Made by a program: the position numbers and the translations under genes
Notes under the pieces: generated by a model
What the model saw: only the letters and a program-made list of their open reading frames with translations
Told to the model about the DNA's origin: nothing
The model's database searches: none
Part shown: positions 7,710 to 15,047 of the stretch, piece after piece
How positions within the stretch are numbered: the first letter of the stretch is position 1
Layout: every line of letters begins with the position of its first letter
Origin: Terriglobia bacterium
Lineage (GTDB): Bacteria > Acidobacteriota > UBA6911
Direction of reading: 5' to 3'
NCBI GenBank assembly: GCA_020072565.1
Contig: JAIQGI010000053.1
Location: 1 to 37,452, forward strand
DNA: 37,452 bases

Positions 7710-8055
7710 TCACTCACGAATAGGGATTTGCTTTTTCTCCTTTTCCCCCCGCATGATGATCTAATAGATGGAAAGTCACAACTACAATTTTGTTGGCCTA
7801 TCGGCCGAACTCAGCGGTTTGCCCGCGGCCACAGCCGCACCTGGTTAGGTGGCGCCATCTCGATCTTGTTGCCGGACTCTATTTTGGACAGTACTGTCGG
7901 ACTTTCGCCGTAATCTGACGACCGGTCATCTGTACATCAGGCGCACCTGCGCATTAGCATTTTAAGCCTTCTGAGATGAGTGGATGCGCCATTGGATTTT
8001 TCCCACCCACGTGTATCTCCCAGCCATGCGAGTGAGGATATACGCGGGTAACATT
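7710..8055. other. intergenic region without a recognisable gene
   Basis: Holds the upstream region of the minus-strand radical SAM gene. No ORF with family resemblance and no clear promoter. A short minus-strand reading (TVLSKIESG) recalls an XRE helix but is too short to call. Confidence 0.35.
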
Positions 8056-8096
8056 AAACGAGACAACCCGGGCAGCAAGCCCTGGTTGCCTCGTTT
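8056..8096 (-). terminator. hairpin terminator after hsp20
   Basis: Long interrupted stem: AAACGAG pairs with CTCGTTT, CAACC with GGTTG and GGGC with GCCC around an AGCAA loop. It begins 22 bp beyond the hsp20 stop codon and is followed by TTT on the minus strand after the stem (8057-8055). No long U-tract, so it may act as an mRNA 3' end stabiliser as well. Confidence 0.6.
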
Positions 8097-8118
8097 ATAA
8101 GCCTGACGATTTAACGGG

Positions 8119-8466
8119 TCATAAGGCTTTTTCGGCTATTTTGGCCTTGGTGTCCACGCCACTTGCTTTGATGGCAACTTTCACAGCATCTTCCATCGGA
8201 TCTTTGAAGGGCACCTCAATTCGGAGCAGGCCGTGCTCGTAAGTCGCTTCGGCTTTGACAGGTTTCACCGGCCAACCCAACGCCAGTGCTGAAACATACT
8301 CGACGTCCCGTGCCGGCGCTGTCAGGTGGATGCTGTCTTCCAGGATCTTCACATCGATAGTATCTGTTGGCGCCCCCGGGATGGCGAACTCTACTACCAG
8401 CTTGTGTCTCTCGGCGTCCGCATACGCTACTGTATTGGGCGCAACCTTGATTCGATATTCCGACAT
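8119..8466 (-). CDS. small heat-shock protein, Hsp20/alpha-crystallin family
   Basis: 115 aa consisting almost entirely of an alpha-crystallin-like beta sandwich: KLVVEFAIPGAPTDTIDVKI, LEDSIHLTAPA, then YEHGLLRIEVPFKDP, whose GLLRIEVP matches the usual GvL.I..P signature near the end of the fold. Short N- and C-terminal arms mean that oligomerisation may be reduced compared with typical 140-150 aa members. Such proteins hold unfolding clients in the cytoplasm without using ATP. Ribosome binding site GGAGGG 7 nt before ATG. It is divergent from the Thivi_2564-type gene; both are preceded by copies of the same promoter module, and a hairpin follows the stop. Confidence 0.85.
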   Translation of the reverse strand: MSEYRIKVAPNTVAYADAERHKLVVEFAIPGAPTDTIDVKILEDSIHLTAPARDVEYVSALALGWPVKPVKAEATYEHGLLRIEVPFKDPMEDAVKVAIKASGVDTKAKIAEKAL

Positions 8467-8618
8467 CCTGATACCCTCCTTTTTTTCACCAAGTTGTTGA
8501 TTTCATTAAAACAGTCATGGTGGATGCTCTGAAACGATCCCCCGCAAGATGAGTTATCCGGTCTTTCGAAGACGCTCCACGATGCCGGCTCCGCTTGCCA
8601 CCTGATCCTGGAAGCACT

Positions 8619-8684
8619 TTTATACCATCGTGGCAATCCGGTTGTCAGTTCACTACTGATCACAAGCATGATCAAAACAGCTCA
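8619..8684 (-). promoter_or_regulatory. shared stress-type promoter module, copy D (hsp20 promoter)
   Basis: Read on the minus strand from 8684: TGAGCTGT, TTGATCA, TTGTGATC, TAG, GAACTGACAA with exactly the same spacing and total length (43 bp, 8684-8642) as copies A-C, of whose 36 common bases it keeps 29. -35 CTGACA is at 8648-8643, spacer 18 bp, -10 TATAAA at 8624-8619. The leader to the hsp20 ATG would be about 145 nt. The outermost bases of the inner inverted repeat changed together: G and C in A-C, T and A here. Confidence 0.75.
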
Positions 8685-8735
8685 CGGACCTTCTTACTGC
8701 ATTTCCATAGTGCAGTTGTCTTGCCTTGACCGGGG

Positions 8736-8801
8736 TGAGCAATCTTGACCAGACGTGTGAGCAGTACTGAACTGACACGCGACTCATCTCCAAGGTATAA
8801 G
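8736..8801 (+). promoter_or_regulatory. shared stress-type promoter module, copy C
   Basis: The five conserved blocks of copies A and B recur at 8736-8778; -35 CTGACA 8772-8777, spacer 18 bp, -10 TATAAG 8796-8801. As in copy A, an extra TTGAC lies upstream (8726-8730). It starts only 52 bp from the divergent copy D. Leader to the next gene about 95 nt. Confidence 0.82.
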
Positions 8802-8904
8802 AAGCGTGCCTCTAGTTCTCGGCCGCTAACTGGTCGGAGGCCGATGCCAGAAGGGGTGGCTCTCCAGGACTGCTCCGAAAACAGAGTATTTAGGGAGGTG
8901 TATC

Positions 8905-9096
8905 ATACCTTTGATTCAACTTGTGGTGATCCTGATCGTGATTGGGGTTCTTCTTTGGCTGGTTAACAACTACATACCCATGCAGGGGTCCATTAAAAGG
9001 ATCCTGAATGGGGTCGTGGTTATCGCCGTGGTTTTGTGGCTTGTGAACGTTTTTGGCCTTCTCAGCTATTTCTCCAATTTCCGTGTGGGAAAGTAG
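8905..9096 (+). CDS. small membrane protein, Thivi_2564 family
   Basis: 63 aa if begun at 8905, 61 aa if begun at TTG 8911. Two hydrophobic helices (LIQLVVILIVIGVLLWLV and ILNGVVVIAVVLWLVNVF) flank a short loop with NNYIPMQGSIKR, the hallmark of this family of inner-membrane proteins of unknown function. Relatives usually start MPLIQL. Here the codon at the Met position is ATA, and GGAGG (8894-8898) is 6 nt before it, whereas it is 12 nt before the TTG. Translation may thus start at an unusual AUA codon. Driven by promoter copy C. Function unknown; its co-regulation with hsp20 and the lmo0937-type gene points to stress or envelope maintenance. Confidence 0.75.
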   Translation: MPLIQLVVILIVIGVLLWLVNNYIPMQGSIKRILNGVVVIAVVLWLVNVFGLLSYFSNFRVGK

Positions 9097-9372
9097 CTGC
9101 CTCGGTTCAGGGTGGAGTGCTAAATGCCACCCACGGCGAAGATCGCCGCGACTTCGAATTGAATGCTCGCGAGCATAAGTCGAATTCGATCTGCGTGTCG
9201 CCTTGGCCGGGGGGGATGCGGAATCAGTAGAGCCACGATCACTTTGATCGTCCTTGCTGATTTCCAGGATGGAAGCTGTTCACAATTGCACCCAACGCTG
9301 TTCACTATTGCTCGCAGCGGCTGTCAGAGCAGGCGTAAGCTTTACTGCGGCAGCGACGGGAGCAGCCCCTGC

Positions 9373-11502
9373 ATGGAAAAACGAGATAAGAGCCTAGAGA
9401 GCTTCTGGGACAAGCCGCTGGCTGACCTGCTTCAGCTGCTGCAGGCAACACCGGCCGGGCTGACTGCCGCGGAAACGAGACGGCGGTTGCGTCTTTATGG
9501 CCCAAACAGCATGGCGCAGGAGTCGCGCTTCGCAGGCTTGCTCACCTTCCTTCGCTACTTTGCCAATCCACTCGTCGTCATCCTTCTCGTGGCCAGCGGC
9601 ATATCCCTGGGACTTGGGGACCAGGTTGGCGGGCTGATCATCATCGCCATAGTCCTCCTCAGCGTTCTTCTGAACTTTTTCATGGAATTCCAGGCTAGAC
9701 ACGCGGTAGAGGAGATTCAGAAGCAGGTTGCTACAACGGCCGCCGTGATGCGCGATGGGCTGGAACAGGAGCTGCCGATAGCGGAATTAGTCCCGGGGGA
9801 TATCATCCGGCTCAATGCGGGTGACCTGGTGCCGGCGGACACACGACTGCTGGAAGTAAAGGATTTGCAGGTGCGCGAGTCGGCGCTGACCGGGGAGTCG
9901 CTGCCCGTCGAGAAGTCCGCGCTCGATTTGTCAGAGGGGAAGCACGGTGTTGCCGACGCGACCAACAGTGTATTCCTGGGCACTGCGGTCCAGACAGGGT
10001 TTGGCACCGCGGTTATTGTCCGCACAGGCCGAAATACCGCACTCGGGGTGATCGCGCAGCGTTTGGCTACCCGGCCGCCGGAGACCGAGTTCGGCCGCGG
10101 CATACGCCACTTTGGGCTGATGATTACCCGGGTAATCATGCTGCTCGTGCTTTTCGTTCTTCTGGTAAACCTCTATTTCCACCGCCCGCTGCTGGAGTCC
10201 TTCCTCTTCGCAGTTGCCCTGGCGGTAGGGATGACCCCTGAGATGATGCCCATGATCATCACGGTCACCCTAGCTCAGGGTGCGAGGCGGATGACCAGGA
10301 AGAAGGTCCTGGTCAAGCAACTTGCGGCCATCGAGGATTTCGGCAGCGTGACGATCCTCTGCAGCGATAAGACCGGCACCCTGACCGAAGGGGAGATCGT
10401 GCTTGACCGGCACGTGGATATCCTGGGGAAGGCGGATGACAACGTTCTGCGGCTCATCTACCTGAACAGCTACTTCGAAGCGGGCATCAAGAGCCCCCTG
10501 GATGATGCCGTCTTGAAGCACGAGCATCCTAAAATTGTGGAGTATGTCAAGGTGGACGAGATCCCCTTCGACTTCAACCGCAAGCGTCTTTCGGTAGTGG
10601 TGCAACATGGTGACGAGCACCTCCTCATTACCAAGGGCGAGGCAGAGGGTATCTTTGGCATCTGCCAAAGCGTGAGCATCGATGGGTCACCCCAGCCGTT
10701 CACCGAAAGCCGGCGCGCTGCGGCGGAGGAGACTTAGAGGAAGTTGAGCGCCGACGGTTACCGGACCCTTGGGGTAGCGGTGCTGAAAGTGGACAAGCGG
10801 GACGTCTACACCCCGGCGGATGAGCGGGATATGACGCTGGCCGGGTTTGCGGCATTCCTGGACCCGCCCAAGGAAGGGATTCATGCCGTTCTGGAGGCAC
10901 TGAAACAGAATGGCATCTCCGTGGTCATCATGACCGGCGACAACCAATATGTGACCCAAAAGATCGCCCGCGACGTTGGGCTGGCATCGGACCGCATTCT
11001 CGCCGGGAACCAGGTCGATACCATGGATAATGCCGCCCTGGCCTACCAGGCCGAGAACGGCGCCATCTTCGCCCGCGTGTCTCCGGAGGAGAAGAACCGG
11101 GTCATCATCGCTCTCAAGGCACGCGGGCACGTCGTCGCGTACGGGGGTGACGGCATCAATGACGCACCTTCGCTGCACACCGCGGATGTAGGCATTTCAG
11201 TCATGAATGGCGTGGACGTGGCCAAGGATGCTGCGAAGATTATCCTGCTGGAAAAGGATCTGGCGGTTTTGAACGACGGGGTAATCGAGGGGCGGCGCTG
11301 CTTCGCCAACATCATGAAGTACATCATCATGGGCACCAGCTCGAATTTCGGTAATATGTTCAGCATGACCGCGGCCTCGCTCTTCCTGCCCTTCCTGCCT
11401 ATGTTGCCGACGCAGATCCTGCTGAACAACTTTCTGTGTGACCTTTCACCATCATTTGCCGGAGGCCACCGTAGCCGGGACTGCAACACTGACGAGAGGT
11501 GA
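9373..11502 (+). pseudogene. mgtA: magnesium-translocating P-type ATPase, interrupted and truncated
   Basis: The frame from ATG 9373 encodes a P3B-type ATPase: N-terminal cytoplasmic segment (SFWDKPLADLL), transmembrane helices, TGES actuator loop near residue 172, AVGMTPEMMPMI in the ion-binding helix, DKTGTLT with the phosphorylated Asp near 332, and TGDN and GDGINDAPSL of the hinge. Two lesions: an in-frame TAG at 10735-10737 (codon 455, in the nucleotide-binding domain, sequence continues in the same frame as RKLSADGYRTLGVAVLK), and loss of the C-terminus after LLNNFLCDLS, where about 150-190 residues with the last transmembrane helices should follow. The frame after that is unrelated and ends at 11502. 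TTG 10744 could restart translation. The active-site motifs remain perfect, so decay seems recent. Confidence 0.8.
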
Positions 11503-11525
11503 ACAGAATGTCTAAGGAGAAATCT

Positions 11526-11948
11526 ATGAAAAGAGAAGTGGGTATTTGGATTGACCACCGGAAGGCGGTCATCGTGAGTGTCACTGACAAGGGAGAAGAG
11601 ACAAGCCTGATCAGATCAGACATCGAGAAACAGGTCCGGTATTCCGGTGCCGCACAGGAGGACTCGGCAGAGGACCAGCGAGACAAGCGCTTCACCGGCC
11701 ATCTCAACAAATACTATGATCATGTAATATCGTGTATTCGTGATGCCGAATCCATCCTGATATTTGGTCCCGGCGAGGCAAAGATCGAACTCGAGAGACG
11801 TCTTGAGAGTGAGGCGCTCAGCGGGCGGGTAGTGGGTATTGAAACCGTTGACAAGATGACGGATCGGCAGATTGCGGCAAGAGTCCGACAGCACTTCCCA
11901 AAACGAAGTCGAAAAAAAACGCCCAAGTTTTTGTCGGTGACGTTATGA
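11526..11948 (+). CDS. small conserved protein of unknown function (eRF1-domain-like)
   Basis: 140 aa from ATG 11526 with AAGGAG 6 nt upstream. It begins KREVGIWIDHRKAVIVSV and has HLNKYYDHVISCIRDAESIL, IFGPGEAKIELERRL and VGIETVDKMTDRQIAARVRQ. This pattern is that of a common soluble family seen beside stress genes in many bacteria; the alternating beta strands and GPGEAK loop recall the eRF1/archaeal-release-factor-like fold, but that link is from memory and tentative. Function unknown. It sits 23 nt after the broken ATPase frame and probably shared its transcript. Confidence 0.7.
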   Translation: MKREVGIWIDHRKAVIVSVTDKGEETSLIRSDIEKQVRYSGAAQEDSAEDQRDKRFTGHLNKYYDHVISCIRDAESILIFGPGEAKIELERRLESEALSGRVVGIETVDKMTDRQIAARVRQHFPKRSRKKTPKFLSVTL

Positions 11949-12061
11949 CGCAAGCCGATGACAGGCAACACCGGTCTGTCTTTGGATCCCCTTGGCATTC
12001 AAATCAAGTAGCGCAGGACCGCTGGAGCAGCAGCTGATGGCATGCTTGCCTGTTCCCCGAT

Positions 12062-13504
12062 TTAATTAATGCGGGCAACCACCAGCGTCATGTCGTCCTG
12101 CGGCTCGTTATCCTGGATATATGCCCGCACCTGCTTGAGGATTTCGTCCAGGATTTCGGCGGACGGGCGCGCGCAGTTTTCCTGAATTATGCCGCAGAGC
12201 CGTTCCTCTCCGAACTCTTCTTCGGAGGGGCTGGCGGCTTCCACGATGCCATCCGAGTACAGCACGAGAAGGTCGCCGGGCTGAACGGCAACTTCACCCT
12301 GTTGATAGGTGGCCGTCGAGATCATGCCTAGAATCGGGCCTCCTTCTTCCAGCCGGCGGATCGTGCACATGCCGTTGCGCCGCATCAACAGGGGGGGCAG
12401 ATGGCCGGCATTGACATATCGGATGATCCTGGCCTCCCGATCGTAGGAACCCCAAAACAGGCTGGCGAAACGTTCCGGTGCGGTTCGCGAGCTCAGGAGA
12501 TAGTTTAGCTGCCTCCAAGTTATCTCCTGGTCCGCGGGTGTTTCCATCCAGCGCATGGAACGCAAAGCGCCATGAAGCATGCCCATCAAAAGCGCGGCGG
12601 GCAGGCCTTTTCCCGCCACGTCGCCGAGCACAACTGCGACGTTATCTTGATTCGTCGTGAACACGTCGTAAAAGTCTCCCCCGACCTGCCAGGCTGGGAC
12701 GCAGGCAGCCGCAAAGTCGAGCCCCCCAAGAGCGGGATTCGATGGCGGCAGCAAGTCCGCCTGGACTTTGCGCGCCAGCTCCAATTGTTCTTCCAGTTGT
12801 TTTCCCCGGACATACCGGGGAAACTGAACCCAGAATAGGATCATCGCGGCCGCCAACCCCAGGGCAGCCAGGATGCTTACGATCAGATTGCGCCGCAACG
12901 GGCTGAAGGCAGAGGAGGCGCTCTCAAGATATAGCGCGATTTCCAGCAGTCTCGGCCCCTGCGGCGCGCCGGGGGGACGGGCCGCGAAACGTCCACCTTC
13001 CGGACTCGGCGAAGCGGCAGGAGGCCGGGGCCCCGCGCGTGCTCCCTCCGGACCGGGCCGGGATCGCATCAGACGCAGCGGCAGGAGGTAAACCATGACC
13101 CTGCCGTTTGGAGTGTCCCGCAATTCAGGTGTCCTCCCCCTCTCGGTGCGAACCGCGCGGGCATCCCCTGCAGCCAGAGGTGCGCCGGTCGGCTTGCCGG
13201 CCTCGACAACGGCTTTCCCCGTCGCGTCGATAATCCGCATCCAGGCAATCTTGGCGGCATTGTCCTGCAGGATATCTTCCAGCACAATTCGCTGCTGCTC
13301 CGCACTCGAGGCTTCCGACTGGCGTATCCCCCGCTCCGCGGCAAGAACTTGTCGATCCGCCTCTCGCGCCAGCTGATCCGTGACCAACTGCCGGGAGACA
13401 TGGTAATAGGTGTATGCCGATTGAACCAGCAACAGGAAGCTGAGAAACAGGCCCATGGCAAGGAGTCCCTTAAGCCAGAGGTGGTGCGGCTTCCCTAATT
13501 TCAT
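12062..13504 (-). CDS. membrane-bound PP2C-type phosphatase (SpoIIE/RsbU family)
   Basis: 480 aa. Transmembrane helix 1 (about 11-31), an extracytoplasmic sensor region (32-205), transmembrane helix 2 (LIVSILAALGLAAAMILFWV, about 205-227), a linker helix, and a C-terminal SpoIIE serine phosphatase (about 245-480). Metal-binding motifs of the PP2C fold are present: VGGDFYDVF, LGDVAGKGLPAALLMG, YSDGIVEA and DDMTLVVARI. Such enzymes dephosphorylate anti-sigma-factor antagonists and so release a stress sigma factor, but no STAS or anti-sigma gene is in this window. The sensor region carries an unusual Pro/Gly/Arg-rich insert at about 150-187. Start ATG 13504 with GAGGAG 8 nt upstream. Confidence 0.85.
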   Translation of the reverse strand: MKLGKPHHLWLKGLLAMGLFLSFLLLVQSAYTYYHVSRQLVTDQLAREADRQVLAAERGIRQSEASSAEQQRIVLEDILQDNAAKIAWMRIIDATGKAVVEAGKPTGAPLAAGDARAVRTERGRTPELRDTPNGRVMVYLLPLRLMRSRPGPEGARAGPRPPAASPSPEGGRFAARPPGAPQGPRLLEIALYLESASSAFSPLRRNLIVSILAALGLAAAMILFWVQFPRYVRGKQLEEQLELARKVQADLLPPSNPALGGLDFAAACVPAWQVGGDFYDVFTTNQDNVAVVLGDVAGKGLPAALLMGMLHGALRSMRWMETPADQEITWRQLNYLLSSRTAPERFASLFWGSYDREARIIRYVNAGHLPPLLMRRNGMCTIRRLEEGGPILGMISTATYQQGEVAVQPGDLLVLYSDGIVEAASPSEEEFGEERLCGIIQENCARPSAEILDEILKQVRAYIQDNEPQDDMTLVVARIN

Positions 13505-13772
13505 CGTATCTGCTCCTCAACGGTATTGTGGCTAAGCCATATGCAATCGTCTTCTGACTGCCCCATCAGCTTCAGGGAGCGCGCGTCCAGGGCGGCCTTC
13601 ATCTACCTTTGCCGCGATGTTCCGGACCTGTTACCTGGCCTCATCGGGCGGACGGGGCACAACTGCAATCTCAGGCGGCGATTCACATTGTATGATTTCA
13701 CCTGCAGAATAACCATGCCACTCTTTGTGTATTACTACACAACCGGGAGAAACTCGCCACCAGGGTGCGTGG
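13505..13772. other. upstream region of the SpoIIE phosphatase gene
   Basis: No gene recognised. It should hold the minus-strand promoter of the phosphatase, but no copy of the shared promoter module and no clear -35/-10 is visible. Confidence 0.35.
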
Positions 13773-13887
13773 ATGGCACTCAATACGGTTGCACCGGTTC
13801 TGGCCAAAGGCTTCGTGACACTCAAAATCGATGAAGACCGCGTGACAGGCGGGAAGGACCCGTTGAAACACTATTCGTCCAATGGGA
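13773..13887 (+). pseudogene. relic of a thioredoxin-fold protein gene
   Basis: The translation WMALNTVAPVLAKGFVTLKI followed by DEDRVTGGKDPLKHYSSNGN resembles the strand-helix segment that follows the CxxC site in thioredoxin-like proteins (patterns such as V..iLa.dfV.vKID.DR.tGGk.l...y). The upstream part with the CxxC motif and the downstream G-I-P-W part are absent. About 38 residues remain; no start or ribosome binding site. Judged from motif memory, so moderate confidence. Confidence 0.4.
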
Positions 13888-13975
13888 ACGATGCGCTTTC
13901 ATTTTCGTCACAAGCGTCGACCAGACCTGCTATCTGTAACGCGAAATAATATTATCGAATATCAATAAATACTAA

Positions 13976-14004
13976 TTGACAAATGATAATTTGTTGCGGT
14001 AATC
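13976..14004 (+). promoter_or_regulatory. putative promoter with palindromic operator for the DUF2975/XRE pair
   Basis: A consensus -35 TTGACA (13976-13981) lies in an AT-rich stretch unlike its surroundings. The palindrome ACAAAT-GATA-ATTTGT (13979-13994) overlaps it. A -10 element is weak (GTAATC at 13999-14004 with 17 bp spacing). The position suggests repression by the downstream XRE protein. Confidence 0.45.
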
Positions 14005-14058
14005 TCTTCCTCGGATGGGTTGAAATCATCGGCTTTTACTCTATCGAGGGGAGGCATT

Positions 14059-14694
14059 ATGGGAACCGATAAGAGGCGCCTGGAGAATACCTTGCATGAT
14101 TTTCTCGATCTCATCCTTGTGCTTGGCGCGTGCGCATGCGCCATTTGGATCGTGATCCTTCTTTATGGCACCGTCTGGCTTCACGCGACGCCGCACATCT
14201 ATGATCCCCAGGTTTCCTTGACGTTGCCTGACGCTCCGGTGACGGTGACGGCCACTCGCCGCAATACTCAGTTTGTCGCCGTCGACGGTTGGAAGGTGCG
14301 CCTTGCCACCTTCGAAACTGCATCCGTCGGTTCCATTGCGGTGCAACTGGGATGGATTCTCCTTCAACCCGGAATGACGCTCATAATCGTGTGGCTCATT
14401 CGAGGGATGCTGGTCTCGATCGAGGCGGGCGTGCCATTTCATCAGCGCGCCCCAGGTCGTCTGAAGGCGATCGGGTGGCTGATCATCGCCGGGGCCGTAG
14501 GCCGGACCTTGGAAGATTTCCTCGTAGGGCTGTATATCAAGAGTCACTACGCCCCATCCAAAGGGGCGTTCACGGTCTCCTTCGATTACAGCTCCATGCT
14601 GTGGGGTTCTGCAGTGGGGATCATGGTCATCGTTCTGGCCGGCGTATTTCGTTACGGCTACGCGATGCGCCAGGAGCAGGAATTGACGGTATAA
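14059..14694 (+). CDS. DUF2975 membrane protein
   Basis: 211 aa from ATG 14059, with GGGGAGG about 5 nt upstream. Four hydrophobic segments: about 16-36 (LILVLGACACAIWIVILLYG), 95-118 (VQLGWILLQPGMTLIIVWLI), 138-160 (GWLIIAGAVGRTLEDFL) and 182-204 (LWGSAVGIMVIVLAGVFRYG), with a beta-like stretch between the first two. The motif VPFHQRAPGRLKAIGWLIIA matches the family's PF...n...L..ig.l pattern. DUF2975 proteins are typically paired with a small XRE regulator of the YozG type, exactly as here (next gene 9 nt downstream). Function unknown. Confidence 0.8.
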   Translation: MGTDKRRLENTLHDFLDLILVLGACACAIWIVILLYGTVWLHATPHIYDPQVSLTLPDAPVTVTATRRNTQFVAVDGWKVRLATFETASVGSIAVQLGWILLQPGMTLIIVWLIRGMLVSIEAGVPFHQRAPGRLKAIGWLIIAGAVGRTLEDFLVGLYIKSHYAPSKGAFTVSFDYSSMLWGSAVGIMVIVLAGVFRYGYAMRQEQELTV

Positions 14695-14703
14695 GGGGGC
14701 CGC

Positions 14704-14934
14704 ATGGCGATTATCGTTAATCTGGACATGATGCTGGTCCGGAGAAAGGTCTCCCAGGTCGAGCTTTCTGAGCGCATAGGAATCACGCAGGCAAATCTCT
14801 CGATTCTCAAGACCAACAAGGCAAAGGCAATCCGGTTCACGACCCTGGACGCTCTCTGCCGCGAGTTGAACTGCCAGCCCGGCGATCTTCTCGAGCATGT
14901 TCCCGACGGCGCACCGGGAAACTCGATCGAATGA
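14704..14934 (+). CDS. small XRE-family regulator (YozG-like)
   Basis: 76 aa, a lone Cro/C1-type helix-turn-helix: MIAIIV-like start (MAIIVNLDMMLVRRKVSQVE), LSERIGITQANLSILKTNKA as the HTH, and FTTLDALCRELNCQPGDLLE, the usual fifth-helix motif of this family. Ribosome binding site AAGGGGG before the ATG, which is 9 nt after the DUF2975 stop, so the two genes are one operon. It probably represses its own promoter; the palindrome at 13979-13994 is a candidate operator. Confidence 0.85.
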   Translation: MAIIVNLDMMLVRRKVSQVELSERIGITQANLSILKTNKAKAIRFTTLDALCRELNCQPGDLLEHVPDGAPGNSIE

Positions 14935-15047
14935 TTTCGGGGCGCCATAACCTCGAAATCTCTTAACTTGAAAGGGAGTCGGGAATGGTCAAGCGCGTCT
15001 TTGTTCAGGCCGGACGCGTTACCAATCTTATGTTCGAGCGACGTTAA

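Noticed and set aside
7856-7912. Minus-strand reading TVLSKIESG resembling an XRE recognition helix
   Set aside because: Fewer than ten matching residues, no upstream helix and no open frame of useful length; could be chance.
9163-9372. In-frame 70-codon extension ahead of the Mg2+ ATPase
   Set aside because: No similarity to the family N-terminus; ATG 9373 begins exactly where homologues start and has GGGAG upstream.
14678-14692. TTGAC next to GGTATAA, resembling the shared promoter module
   Set aside because: The elements touch each other with no spacer and lie inside the end of the DUF2975 coding sequence; the other blocks are absent.
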